From: a virus
Virus record (IMG/VR): IMGVR_UViG_3300005529_000024
Location: 62,001-126,000 of that record
DNA: 64,000 bases
Direction: 5' to 3' (one strand)
This document shows, piece after piece, positions 38,752 to 47,588 of this stretch. The notes beneath the pieces were generated by a model. That model made no database searches. It saw nothing but the letters and a program-made list of their open reading frames with translations, and was not told where the DNA came from. Every line of letters starts with the position of its first letter. Position 1 is the first letter of the stretch. The translations under genes were made by a program, and so were the position numbers.

Positions 38752-41561
38752 TGAGTTCTGGTGATTTTGATCTCTTATCCAAAATATCGGATAGGGATGA
38801 TTTTGCTAAGTATAAGCATGATCAGTTTAACAAGGGTCGTGACTTTAGCGATATCCTACGAACGTATACAAGTAAATGTCATTCTTGTGATCTATGCTTT
38901 GGCGCAAAGAATATCAAACTAGATTATCGTGGCGCATCAAACCCGAAAATTCTGATAGTGGGTGACGCTCCAGGTGCTACCGAGAACGAGCGTGGTGTTT
39001 CCTTCGTTGGTACAACAAGTGATCTCCTCGTTCGTTCATTGGGTGAAGCCGGGATAGCTTCTGCTGAGGTTGCTTTTACCAATTTGGTTCGTTGTATCCC
39101 TTGGGCACAGGATCATAAGAGCAACAGACAACCAACAGAATCTGAAATAAATGCTTGCATCGGATATCTCTATGAGGAGATAAAACTTTTAGATCCTAAA
39201 GTCATAGTCACGTTAGGCAATACCGCATATACAGCATTAACAAAAGATGCTTCCCCACTTATAATTGTTAGAGGGAATAAGCGAGAGATAACCGTAGACG
39301 GAAGAGCATATCCTCTGATACCGACTTATCATCCATCGTATATCTTTCGTGGTGGTGCTAAGGTAGCCGATCTTATTGCTGATCTTCGCATTGTGGCGAA
39401 TATGTTTGATCAGCGAACCAAAGACTATGCTTTCTTTAATACGGTCGAAGAACTGGAATCCTATGTAGATCTTGTAATAGAGGAACATAAGCAGAATAAG
39501 CTCTACGCTGGTTTTATTTCGTGCGACCTTGAATGGAAGGGAGCGAAAGATGATAGCTTCAATGCCTTTAAGAAAGAATGCATCATATCATCTATCCAGC
39601 TTTGCCATGCTCCTTATTTTGGCCGCGTCATTCTCTGGGATCATGAGCAGTCTAACTTTAAGGATGAGTTAAGTAAATCCCGTATTCGCGCTGCTTTACA
39701 GAGATTATTCGATACTGTTCCAGTAGGGAACCACAACATAAAAGCTGATTATAAGATGATGAAGTATCGCGTTGGTGTGGAAATGCGTCATGTTGTATTC
39801 TGCACCATGCTTTCACATCATTATCTTGTAGTAGACTCGGAACCTAACGATATCGAATATGTCGCTGGTAAGTATGCTGGTATGCCGAAGTGGGATCATC
39901 AGTCTGCTGGCTGGAAGAGCAAGATGGATCAATGCCCACTCGATATTCTCTTGGATTACGGCTGTTGCGACGTTGACGCAGTAATACGTGTTGCCCCCCT
40001 CATCAAAAAAGAACTTATCGATAAGGGCATGTACGATTCTTATATGCGCTTGAGTAATCGAGCGATTGTTCCTGTGGCCGATCTTGAAAGCAATGGTCTC
40101 CCTGTGGATTACCAGAAGCATAGAGAGTTGGTAGAAAAATATGAGAAAAAGTTTAATGAGTTCCTGGCTCAGATGCAGGAGTATGCTGAGGTTAAACAGA
40201 CAAGCGAATTATACGGCAAGTTTATGCCTAACTATTATCAGTGGCTTCATATTCTCTATTTTGATGTTCTAAAGTTACCTGGCTTCGAATGGAATAAGTC
40301 TAAGACTCTGTATTCCACAGATGTTGATACAAGAGAGAAATTACTTGAATATTGCAAGTCTAAAGGCGTTCTAGGCAAGGAGATGGTCATTGATAAGAAA
40401 GCTCTTGATCGTGTAGTTGATTTTGATCGTGCATTTGAGATTGTGAATCTAACACACGAATATAAGAAAATGCATGGGCTTCTTACAAAGTTTCTATATC
40501 CCTTATCGCTATATTTTTCTGATGACGGGAGTGTCCATCCAGGGTATAAAATCGCTGCTGCTCGAACCGCTAGAACTCTATCGGAAGATCCATCTGCACA
40601 TACGCTACCACCTCGAACGGATATTAAGGATATGTTTGTCTCCAGGTGGGCGACTTCTGGTGGTGTCATATTAAAGGGTGACGAATCACAGCTAGAGCTT
40701 AGAATTTTGGCTGTCTTGTCTAAAGATCCTGGTCTGAATGAAGCATTCAACGCTGGTAAAGACGTTCATAGATATGTGGCGTCTCGTGTCTTTAAATGTA
40801 AAGAAGCTGAAGTTACTAAGGATCAACGGCGTCTTTCTAAGGCAATCAGTTTTGGTATCGTCTTCCAGGGTGGTCCTGGTCTCATTGCGCTGACAACTGG
40901 ATTGACATTTGATGAAGCTAAAAAGCTGATTGATGACTTTTTCACGATGTTCCCTGCCGTTCAAGCCTTTATGCATGGATGTATCGAAACAGCACGAGAA
41001 ACAGGTATCGTAAAAATACCTATGGGTCGTTTCCGTCCTATTGATAATATGAACTCTCCGGATAATGCGAAACGAACTTATGCGGAACGTCAGTGTGGCA
41101 ATACTCCTATTCAGGGAGGTGCAGCTTTACTTGTTCTTGATTGTGCTCTGAACCTATATGAGGATGTTAAAAAATCGAATTTAAAGAGTAGATGGATTGA
41201 ATATACTCATGATTCTTCTGGCTATGATGTCTATCCAGGAGAACTTTTCCCGATCATGAAGAAGATTAAATTTCACATGCAGGAGAATGTTTCTCTGACT
41301 AATCCTTGGGTTACAGTCCCAATTTTAACAGATTTTGAACTTGGTGCCGATTGTGGGTTTATGCCTGGAATTGATAAGTTCCATATCGAAAATGATTACA
41401 ATGGCATCTTAGAGATCAAAGGCTTCCCAGAAAAAGTTCATAAGTTATTGGGAGAATTGGATGTTGTCTACAATTTAGATTATAAATTTAGTGAAAAAGA
41501 TAAAGAAGGTAACATAAAGGGTGAAGTAAAAATGGAAATGCGCGAAGAATGGATATCCTAA
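38751..41561 (+). CDS. Uracil-DNA glycosylase (family 4) / family A DNA polymerase fusion
   Basis: Encodes 936 residues. Residues 35-220 are a family 4 uracil-DNA glycosylase: iron-sulphur cysteines C-H-S-C-D-L-C and R-C-I-P...A-C-I-G, motif V-G-D-A-P-G, G-V-S-F-V-G and Y-H-P-S. Residues 245-425 are a 3'-5' exonuclease with C-D-L-E, N-H-N-I-K-A-D and Y-G-C-C-D. The polymerase domain has motif A K-G-D-E-S-Q-L-E-L-R, motif B R-R-L-S-K-A-I-S-F-G and motif C T-H-D-S, where the usual Glu after Asp is Ser. SPO1 polymerase is known to carry a UDG-like N-terminus, so the fold order is not new. The fusion would remove uracil close to the fork. Confidence 0.92.
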   Translation: MSSGDFDLLSKISDRDDFAKYKHDQFNKGRDFSDILRTYTSKCHSCDLCFGAKNIKLDYRGASNPKILIVGDAPGATENERGVSFVGTTSDLLVRSLGEAGIASAEVAFTNLVRCIPWAQDHKSNRQPTESEINACIGYLYEEIKLLDPKVIVTLGNTAYTALTKDASPLIIVRGNKREITVDGRAYPLIPTYHPSYIFRGGAKVADLIADLRIVANMFDQRTKDYAFFNTVEELESYVDLVIEEHKQNKLYAGFISCDLEWKGAKDDSFNAFKKECIISSIQLCHAPYFGRVILWDHEQSNFKDELSKSRIRAALQRLFDTVPVGNHNIKADYKMMKYRVGVEMRHVVFCTMLSHHYLVVDSEPNDIEYVAGKYAGMPKWDHQSAGWKSKMDQCPLDILLDYGCCDVDAVIRVAPLIKKELIDKGMYDSYMRLSNRAIVPVADLESNGLPVDYQKHRELVEKYEKKFNEFLAQMQEYAEVKQTSELYGKFMPNYYQWLHILYFDVLKLPGFEWNKSKTLYSTDVDTREKLLEYCKSKGVLGKEMVIDKKALDRVVDFDRAFEIVNLTHEYKKMHGLLTKFLYPLSLYFSDDGSVHPGYKIAAARTARTLSEDPSAHTLPPRTDIKDMFVSRWATSGGVILKGDESQLELRILAVLSKDPGLNEAFNAGKDVHRYVASRVFKCKEAEVTKDQRRLSKAISFGIVFQGGPGLIALTTGLTFDEAKKLIDDFFTMFPAVQAFMHGCIETARETGIVKIPMGRFRPIDNMNSPDNAKRTYAERQCGNTPIQGGAALLVLDCALNLYEDVKKSNLKSRWIEYTHDSSGYDVYPGELFPIMKKIKFHMQENVSLTNPWVTVPILTDFELGADCGFMPGIDKFHIENDYNGILEIKGFPEKVHKLLGELDVVYNLDYKFSEKDKEGNIKGEVKMEMREEWIS

Positions 41562-41584
41562 CTTCTAACTTTTCGCGTCTTGGA
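41555..41584 (+). repeat. Recurrent 27-30 nt intergenic motif, diverged copy
   Basis: TCCTAACTTCTAACTTTTCG followed by CGTCTTGG shares the 5' TCCTA and the 3' TTTTCGCGTCTTG of the other copies, with a diverged middle. It overlaps the last codons of the polymerase gene and ends 22 bases before the ATG at 41607, with AGGAG in between. Confidence 0.5.
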
Positions 41585-41606
41585 AGATAAACTAGGAGTG
41601 TGTAGA

Positions 41607-42056
41607 ATGCTTAATGATATTTTAGATTTTGTTAGACATGAGGTTGTTTCCAACCCAAGTATCTCAGATGTCTCTTCAAAGAATCTGCTGAGCTTTCTTG
41701 AGTTAATTAAGATCAACGAGTTTACCAAAGATAGCTTGAATGATGTTTTGCGGACACATTCTGAATTAGTCGTTGCCACTGGATGGATTTATGATCAATG
41801 GGTTGCACGAAGAGAGAAACTTCATGCTGATCTGTATAAGAGATTTAATGTTGAACTGAGGAATAGTAACTCAGGCAGAGTTACAGAAGCAGCTATCGAA
41901 GCTGAGATCATGTCAGAAACTTCTTACGTTGAGGCGTTTTTATTGTCGCGTTTATATGATCGTTTAAAAGATGCAGTCACTGTGCGTGGAAAAATGCTCG
42001 AACAGTTGTCTAATAATACTAGACAGGAAAATAGGGACTTAGAGAAAAATGCTTGA
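41607..42056 (+). CDS. Helical hypothetical protein downstream of polymerase
   Basis: Encodes 149 residues from the ATG behind CTAGGAG; the open frame to 41580 precedes this site. The chain is almost entirely helical (LNDILDFVRHEVVSN, LLSFLELIKINEF, AAIEAEIMSETSYVEAFL) and may form a helical bundle. No known family. The end overlaps the HD-domain gene by 8 bases. Being first after the recurrent motif at 41555, it probably opens a new transcript for the recombination genes. Confidence 0.65.
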   Translation: MLNDILDFVRHEVVSNPSISDVSSKNLLSFLELIKINEFTKDSLNDVLRTHSELVVATGWIYDQWVARREKLHADLYKRFNVELRNSNSGRVTEAAIEAEIMSETSYVEAFLLSRLYDRLKDAVTVRGKMLEQLSNNTRQENRDLEKNA

Positions 42057-42603
42057 TATCTTAACACTTTTAAATTGTATTAGCGATGCTGACTTAAGGT
42101 CAAAGTATGTCAAGCTTTATATGGAGAATAAGCATTTATTCACAGAGTATCCGGCATCAACCAAATATCATCATAGCTGGAAATGTGGGCTGGATGAGCA
42201 TACAAAAGAGGTAATGAACCTTTGTGTTCAGTTTTTCAAGGTGTTCAATGCTGATATGCAGTCTAAAGGCATCACAGCCGATGACGCAATTATTTGTGGA
42301 TTCATTCATGATTTGGATAAGCTAGGTAAATATGCACCTAACAGTGTCCCTCCTGAATCCGCAAAGCAAGAGTTTGTATACAACAATAATAGATTGGATG
42401 CAAGCTCAGTAGGTAGGACAGTTAATATCTTGTCAAAATATGGCATTACTCTAACTGATGCCCAATTGAATGCGTTGACTTTTACTGAGGGTGGATGGAG
42501 TGTTGAATCTAAAGCAAGATCAAACTCAAAACCCGAACCACTGGCTGTCTTAGTACACATGGCCGATTTATATTCAACTTATTTTTGGGGCTATAAAAAA
42601 TAA
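42049..42603 (+). CDS. HD-domain phosphohydrolase
   Basis: Encodes 184 residues. The metal-binding histidines and aspartates of the HD superfamily are visible: Y-H-H-S-W-K-C-G-L-D-E-H-T near residue 39, then G-F-I-H-D-L-D-K-L-G-K near residue 84 and a C-terminal V-H-M-A-D-L-Y. The pattern is close to small YhaM/YqeK-type and phage HD proteins that hydrolyse nucleotides or nucleic acid ends. Its place between replication genes suggests nucleotide metabolism or RNA end trimming. The ribosome binding site is weak; the start overlaps the previous gene. Confidence 0.72.
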   Translation: MLDILTLLNCISDADLRSKYVKLYMENKHLFTEYPASTKYHHSWKCGLDEHTKEVMNLCVQFFKVFNADMQSKGITADDAIICGFIHDLDKLGKYAPNSVPPESAKQEFVYNNNRLDASSVGRTVNILSKYGITLTDAQLNALTFTEGGWSVESKARSNSKPEPLAVLVHMADLYSTYFWGYKK

Positions 42604-42614
42604 CGGAGGAAATA

Positions 42615-43619
42615 ATGGAAGAATTTACTATCGATATGAACAAAGCGAAGGCGAATGCTCAGGAAATTAAAAAGAGTGAAGAGGAGCGTTCACAAGGTAA
42701 GTCTGATACTCGTTGGTATTCCTTGACACAAGGCATGCACATTCTGAGGTTTATGCCGCCTTGGTCTCGTGAGATGGCCGCTGAAGCAAAATTTGATATC
42801 CCGGTTTATCAACATGGGAATATTCCAAATCATGACGATAAGTCAACATATAAATCCTGGACCTATACCTGTCCTACTTGGACATTCCCTGATCTTCGTG
42901 TTGAGTGTCCTATTTGTAAAATTATCGAGCAATTAAAACAGCAGTCTCCAGCGGATTTTAAGCGATTTGAGGCAAGGCCAAAATATCTCGCTAATGTTTT
43001 CCCGCGTCAAGCTGAAACAAAGACTGATCTAGCAAAAAAGGGATTCGCTCTTAATTCCGGATGGTGGTATCCAGTTAATTCCCTTATTTATGTTGTCGGT
43101 TATCCTCCTACTATTCATAATGCTCTGGCGAAACTATTGGATAATCCTGCCGTAGGTAATTTCCTATCGGCTAACGAGGGTGTTGATATTGTAATCACAC
43201 GTGGCCCTGAAGGATCTAATCCTCTGTATACAGTCACCAATGCTGCTCAAAGAAGCAAACTCCATGATGACCCTGTTACCGCTTCTGCGCTGTTAAATGG
43301 CATGTATGATATTAATAAGCTCAGCATTTTGAAGAAGCCGGATGATGCTTATCTTGAAAATCTTAAGAAGGCCGCTATTAAGCTTGCAGCTATCTATTCT
43401 CTTCCTGTAGCTAATCCTCCTGGTGGTCAGCATTCTGGTACTCAGCAACCTTCTACTCAACAGGCACCTCCACCTTTGTTTCCTCCAGCTTCAGCTACCA
43501 ATACAAAGAAGTGTCCTGATGGTCAAGACAGTTTCGGCAAGTACCGTAGTGCGGGTGTTTGTATGCCTTGCCCTTGGGAAATGGAATGCAAATCTATAAC
43601 TAACGCTAATAGGAAATAA
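42615..43619 (+). CDS. Single-stranded DNA-binding protein, gp32-like
   Basis: Encodes 334 residues behind GGAGGAAATA. Residues 30-60 (WYSLTQGMHILRFMPPWSRE) and the zinc site with C-P-I-C-K at residue 97, after C-P-T-W near residue 86, are typical of T4 gp32-like SSBs, with an OB core between. After a proline- and glutamine-rich linker (QHSGTQQPSTQQAPPP) a second cysteine-rich patch (C-P-D-G, C-M-P-C, M-E-C) ends the protein; gp32 normally ends in an acidic tail, so this ending is unusual. It precedes the RecA-like gene. Confidence 0.78.
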   Translation: MEEFTIDMNKAKANAQEIKKSEEERSQGKSDTRWYSLTQGMHILRFMPPWSREMAAEAKFDIPVYQHGNIPNHDDKSTYKSWTYTCPTWTFPDLRVECPICKIIEQLKQQSPADFKRFEARPKYLANVFPRQAETKTDLAKKGFALNSGWWYPVNSLIYVVGYPPTIHNALAKLLDNPAVGNFLSANEGVDIVITRGPEGSNPLYTVTNAAQRSKLHDDPVTASALLNGMYDINKLSILKKPDDAYLENLKKAAIKLAAIYSLPVANPPGGQHSGTQQPSTQQAPPPLFPPASATNTKKCPDGQDSFGKYRSAGVCMPCPWEMECKSITNANRK

Positions 43620-43629
43620 AGGGGCGACA

Positions 43630-44673
43630 ATGGCTTTAACACCTAAAGAAGTTATTGAAGCAATTAACAAGGCAATGAAGACTGAGGTAACTCAGATCGG
43701 TACGGAGCATCTGCTTTCAGATGTTCCGTATTTTATTTCTACTAGTTCTACCCTTCTTGATCTCGCATTGGGAGGAGGTATTGCTGGTAGACGTATCGTA
43801 GAACTTTATGCGTCCGAGTCAGAAGGTAAATCCACAATAGCCACACATATTCTTGCCAATGTGCAGAAGGCCGGTGGGCTGGCTATGTTGATCGATTCCG
43901 AAACTACAATCGAGCGTAGTAGATCAGAACGTATTGGTCTGGATATGTCTCAGGTCATCATGAACTATGCTTCTACTGTGGAAGATGGTTTTGATTCAAT
44001 CCGTGTTCTTCTGGAGAAGATTGCAGCGTCACCTAAACGTGCAGAAGATCCGACACAGCCTGTTGTAATCGTGTGGGATACTATTGCTGCCGTTCCAACA
44101 ATCGCTGAAAAGGAAAAAGGTAAGTTCGGTGGTGGGCAAGCGGAACGTCCCCGTATTATTCGTGGTGGACTGCGCTTAATCAGTATGCCGTTAGCAAAAG
44201 CTAATGCTGTTCTGATCCTTAATAACCATCTGATCTCTTCTCTCAATCCTTATTCTCCGGTTACTACTCCAGGAGGTACTGGTCCTAAACTCTTTGCGAC
44301 TCATCGAATCTGGTTAAAGAGATCTGGACTATGGAAAGACCCTGTTACTGATGTTGAGAAGGGTATTATTGTCCGGGCTAAGATTATGAAAAACAAACTT
44401 GGTCCCCCGTTAAAAGAACCTGAGATCGTCATCATGTTCGAGAACGGTATTGATGATAACTGGAGTCTTTTCACTTATGCCTCTGATGATGAAGTAAAGA
44501 TCATTGAGCGTGGTGGGGCTTGGTATTCATTTAACTTCCCAGATGAGAAGGGGAACATTATTACCAAGAAGTTCCATCAAAAAGACTTTCCTAAGCTTTG
44601 TATTGATCATCCAGGATTGATTCCTCAGTTGAAGAAGAGAGTGACGGATTATTGGAATGGCAATGGAGTTTGA
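43630..44673 (+). CDS. RecA/UvsX-like recombinase
   Basis: Encodes 347 residues. The RecA core has Walker A S-E-S-E-G-K-S-T near residue 65, Walker B V-V-I-V-W-D-T near residue 155, a flexible L1-like region (KGKFGGGQAERPRII) and an L2-like loop starting with I-L-N-N-H-L. The aspartate-threonine after Walker B and a G-G-T-G-P-K-L loop are typical of UvsX-type proteins rather than bacterial RecA. It loads on ssDNA coated with the SSB encoded just upstream, for strand invasion and recombination-dependent replication. The stop overlaps the FEN gene start. Confidence 0.87.
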   Translation: MALTPKEVIEAINKAMKTEVTQIGTEHLLSDVPYFISTSSTLLDLALGGGIAGRRIVELYASESEGKSTIATHILANVQKAGGLAMLIDSETTIERSRSERIGLDMSQVIMNYASTVEDGFDSIRVLLEKIAASPKRAEDPTQPVVIVWDTIAAVPTIAEKEKGKFGGGQAERPRIIRGGLRLISMPLAKANAVLILNNHLISSLNPYSPVTTPGGTGPKLFATHRIWLKRSGLWKDPVTDVEKGIIVRAKIMKNKLGPPLKEPEIVIMFENGIDDNWSLFTYASDDEVKIIERGGAWYSFNFPDEKGNIITKKFHQKDFPKLCIDHPGLIPQLKKRVTDYWNGNGV

Positions 44674-45715
44674 TAAGGTAGTATCTGCTTTCAGTAGTGA
44701 GCCTGCAAAGCTTCTAATATTCGACGGAAACGCTGCGTTACATCGTGTCCTGCATATTCCAGCGTTATTGGGTATGCGTGTTGAGGATGTCCCTACAGGC
44801 GGTATCAATGGCATGATGAAGGTCATAAGAAAGGAGTTATCCCTCTTTGATCCTCATCATGCCATATTCGTTTGGGATTCCAGTAGCCTGAGTAAGCGTC
44901 GTTTATCTCTTTATCCAGACTACAAAGCAACACGTCCTGGTAGGAGTGAGCCAAAGACATTAGAGGAAGCAGAAAAGCGAGCAGAATATTCAGCTTTATT
45001 TTCATGCCAGAAATCCAGGATTGATTGTATGTTAAACGATCTTGGCATTTACAGCGTATCTTTAGATGGGTACGAGGCTGACGATATAATTGCTTTTTTG
45101 GCACGTGAGTTCTCTGCCAGTATGCAGGTATGCATTGTAAGCGATGACTTTGACATGTGTATGCTGATCGATAAGAATATTTCTGTGCATAGGCCGATTA
45201 ATGAGGAGCTTATTTCTATCGATAACGCTAAGGAGAAGTTAACTGTAACCCCAGAGATGTACATGTTTATAAAGGTACTGTGTGGGGATAAATCCGATAA
45301 TCTTGATGGAGTGCCGAAGGTTGGACCAAGTACGGCTGAATATATAGTCTCAAAAATGACAGCACCTACTATTGAGAATCTTGTGTCTACTTGTAACGAT
45401 ATCATAAGCTCTTCTGTCGAGGCTACATCCCAGGTTAAAAAACGTGTCCACTCAGTTTTAGGTAATCTGGATATAGTTAAACGCAATGTTGATATGATTG
45501 ATCTATCGAAGGAGTATTTCAGCGAAGCAGATATTAATAAGATCGGATCTATACTGAGTTTTCCTGTTAAAGCAAATGAGCGCAATATAGAGATGATTTT
45601 TAATAAATATCAGTTTAATGCGCTGACACAGTTTTTCCGAAATTGGTTTACTCCTTTTCTACGTTTGAAGCCACTTGAGGTAGGGTTGATGCATGGAAGA
45701 ACATTTATCAGATAG
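44657..45715 (+). CDS. 5'-3' exonuclease / flap endonuclease (FEN)
   Basis: Encodes 352 residues. PIN/FEN motifs: L-I-F-D-G-N-A near residue 18, F-V-W-D-S with Y-P-D-Y-K-A-T-R around residues 70-95, Y-E-A-D-D-I-I-A-F near residue 138, S-D-D-F-D near residue 157 and the helix-hairpin-helix G-D-K-S-D-N-L-D-G-V-P-K-V-G near residue 212. All acidic metal ligands are present. The enzyme removes RNA primers and flaps, as T4 RNase H does. A second ATG 6 bases downstream is possible as start. Confidence 0.9.
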   Translation: MAMEFDKVVSAFSSEPAKLLIFDGNAALHRVLHIPALLGMRVEDVPTGGINGMMKVIRKELSLFDPHHAIFVWDSSSLSKRRLSLYPDYKATRPGRSEPKTLEEAEKRAEYSALFSCQKSRIDCMLNDLGIYSVSLDGYEADDIIAFLAREFSASMQVCIVSDDFDMCMLIDKNISVHRPINEELISIDNAKEKLTVTPEMYMFIKVLCGDKSDNLDGVPKVGPSTAEYIVSKMTAPTIENLVSTCNDIISSSVEATSQVKKRVHSVLGNLDIVKRNVDMIDLSKEYFSEADINKIGSILSFPVKANERNIEMIFNKYQFNALTQFFRNWFTPFLRLKPLEVGLMHGRTFIR

Positions 45716-46397
45716 TTGTATAAATTGGGATAACGTGAACGTTCTTGTTTTCTCGGAATGTAACAATATCGATCTCTATTTTTCAAATGCTAGAAAATTT
45801 GTTGAGAATAATTATCTTGATCAATTAAATTATTTTAGGGGATTGCGCCCTGAGCATATTACAGAGAATAAATTCATAGACGAATATGTGTGGGTTGTAT
45901 ATGCAAGCGGGTTTAACGCATCTGTATTAAGTAAGAAATGGGACAAACTAAAGTCGATATATTCACAGATATACATAGATCTAGGATTTACATCGCTTTT
46001 TTCATATGATATCGAGAAATCATTAAAAGAGGCTTGCGAATTAATCAATAGGAGGGATAAGGCTGGTTCTATTGTTCGCGTTTTAACCGAGCTAGATAGT
46101 ATTGGATATGCCGCGTTTAGAAATAAATATCTCTCTAATCTTGATTCTATGATGGACTTACCATTTATTGGTCCTACTACTAAATATCATCTTGGGCGTA
46201 ATCTTGGTATAGATTGTGTGAAGCCCGATGTGCATCTAGTTAGAATGGCAGAATATTTTGGATTTTCTACACCCTTGGCAATGTGTGAATATCTAGGTAC
46301 GAATTATAATGAGCGTATTGGAGTTGTGGACTTGATCCTCTGGTATGCTGCTTCAACATTCGGTACACAGCATATGAGGAGTATGCAGTTAAAATGA
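45693..46397 (+). CDS. Helix-hairpin-helix DNA glycosylase-like protein
   Basis: Encodes 234 residues. The C-terminal half has the helix-hairpin-helix L-P-F-I-G-P-T-T-K-Y-H-L-G near residue 150 followed by K-P-D-V-H-L-V-R, where the aspartate occupies the catalytic position of HhH-GPD glycosylases such as endonuclease III and OGG1; no iron-sulphur cysteines follow. The N-terminal half is helical with a Y-V-W-V-V-Y-A-S-G strand. Base repair next to the FEN gene is plausible. The gene overlaps FEN by 23 bases and the SbcD gene by 4. Confidence 0.7.
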   Translation: MEEHLSDSCINWDNVNVLVFSECNNIDLYFSNARKFVENNYLDQLNYFRGLRPEHITENKFIDEYVWVVYASGFNASVLSKKWDKLKSIYSQIYIDLGFTSLFSYDIEKSLKEACELINRRDKAGSIVRVLTELDSIGYAAFRNKYLSNLDSMMDLPFIGPTTKYHLGRNLGIDCVKPDVHLVRMAEYFGFSTPLAMCEYLGTNYNERIGVVDLILWYAASTFGTQHMRSMQLK

Positions 46398-47428
46398 AGC
46401 TTTTAATTTATTCTGATGTGCATGTCAGTCCATATGGGGAGTTCTCAAAACCGTCTCCTAACTATTACACTCCACGGATGGGGCATCTTTTAAATACAGC
46501 ATCTTGGATTGCTGAGCGCATTATCAGTGAGAAGCCAGATTTCGTTATCAATGCTGGAGACTTCTTTAATTCAGCGCATCAACTTGATCCGCTTAGTATC
46601 TACACTGGTTGTGAGTTTATATCTCGTGTATCGGATGCTTGCTCTTCTGTAAAGGCACAGCACATAATAATATATGGGAACCATGACTCGATAGCTGATT
46701 CTGTTCACTGTCTCCATCCTTTCAAGATTCAAGCTACTGTTGTAGAGGATGCTAAACAGATAGATGACATCTTGTTTATATCAAACACACGTAATCTTGA
46801 TAATGTCCGAGAAGTTTTTAAGAAACATGGAACAGCTAGATATGCTGTAGTACACCAGGATATAAAAAATGGGTGGATGAATGCTGGCATAAAGTCATCT
46901 GGTGGATTGGATGAGTCTTATTTCGGGGATAATATAGAGCGTGTCTATTCAGGACATTATCATCATCCACAGCAGGTAGGTCGTATAACAGTAGTCGGAA
47001 GTGTAATGCATCATAACTTCAATGATGATTTCAAGATTGATCGTGGTATTGTCGTAGCTGATGATACAAAATATGAGCTTATAAAAAATCCTTGCTCTCC
47101 TTTGTATAGAAAAGTTGATATCGATGATCTATATAAACTTCAGTCATGCATTACATCTGAAAAAGCTGATGAAGAGGTTTACTATTGGATAAGGTGTTCC
47201 TCCAGCATAAAGAGAGATGTGATGGATAAACTCTCCGGTGAGGGCAACATAAGAATTACAGAGATACCAGAAGATTCTACTGTTAAGGTCATAGAGTCAG
47301 ATCATAGAACAGATCCGTATGAAGCTCTTAGGGAGAAGGTTGATCGTGACATAAACATAATCCAGGATCTAGATAAAGAAAAAGTATTATCAATAGGAAA
47401 GAGTATTATAAACTCAAGTGGGAATTAG
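46394..47428 (+). CDS. SbcD / gp47-like nuclease subunit
   Basis: Encodes 344 residues. Mre11-type phosphoesterase motifs: S-D-V-H-V near residue 7, N-A-G-D-F near residue 52, Y-G-N-H-D-S near residue 94 and a G-H-Y-H-H-P near residue 195, with a V-V-H-Q-D strand between them. The C-terminal 100 residues would contact the ATPase partner encoded 160 bases downstream. In T4, gp46/gp47 process DNA ends for recombination-dependent replication. Overlaps the HhH gene (ATGA). Confidence 0.88.
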   Translation: MKLLIYSDVHVSPYGEFSKPSPNYYTPRMGHLLNTASWIAERIISEKPDFVINAGDFFNSAHQLDPLSIYTGCEFISRVSDACSSVKAQHIIIYGNHDSIADSVHCLHPFKIQATVVEDAKQIDDILFISNTRNLDNVREVFKKHGTARYAVVHQDIKNGWMNAGIKSSGGLDESYFGDNIERVYSGHYHHPQQVGRITVVGSVMHHNFNDDFKIDRGIVVADDTKYELIKNPCSPLYRKVDIDDLYKLQSCITSEKADEEVYYWIRCSSSIKRDVMDKLSGEGNIRITEIPEDSTVKVIESDHRTDPYEALREKVDRDINIIQDLDKEKVLSIGKSIINSSGN

Positions 47429-47429
47429 A

Positions 47430-47579
47430 ATGTTTTTACCTAAAAACTGGTTCATATTTTTTGGTTCTCTTTCTATGTTTAGCGGATCTATTTTTGAGTT
47501 TTATCGCGGTAATTATAGACTATCCACTGTTTATTTGTGTTATTCAACAGCTAACGCAATATTATCTTATATGGATTAG
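47430..47579 (+). CDS. 49-residue membrane protein between SbcD and SbcC genes
   Basis: Encodes 49 residues starting two bases after the SbcD-like stop, with AGTGGGAAT before the ATG. The first half is strongly hydrophobic (NWFIFFGSLSMFSGSIF), followed by a polar bend and a less hydrophobic second segment (LSTVYLCYSTANAILSYM), so it may be a one- or two-pass membrane peptide. The neighbours are soluble DNA enzymes, so its presence is unexpected. Coding support: exact fit between the two genes and absence of overlap. Confidence 0.55.
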   Translation: MFLPKNWFIFFGSLSMFSGSIFEFYRGNYRLSTVYLCYSTANAILSYMD

Positions 47580-47588
47580 GATCAGGCA

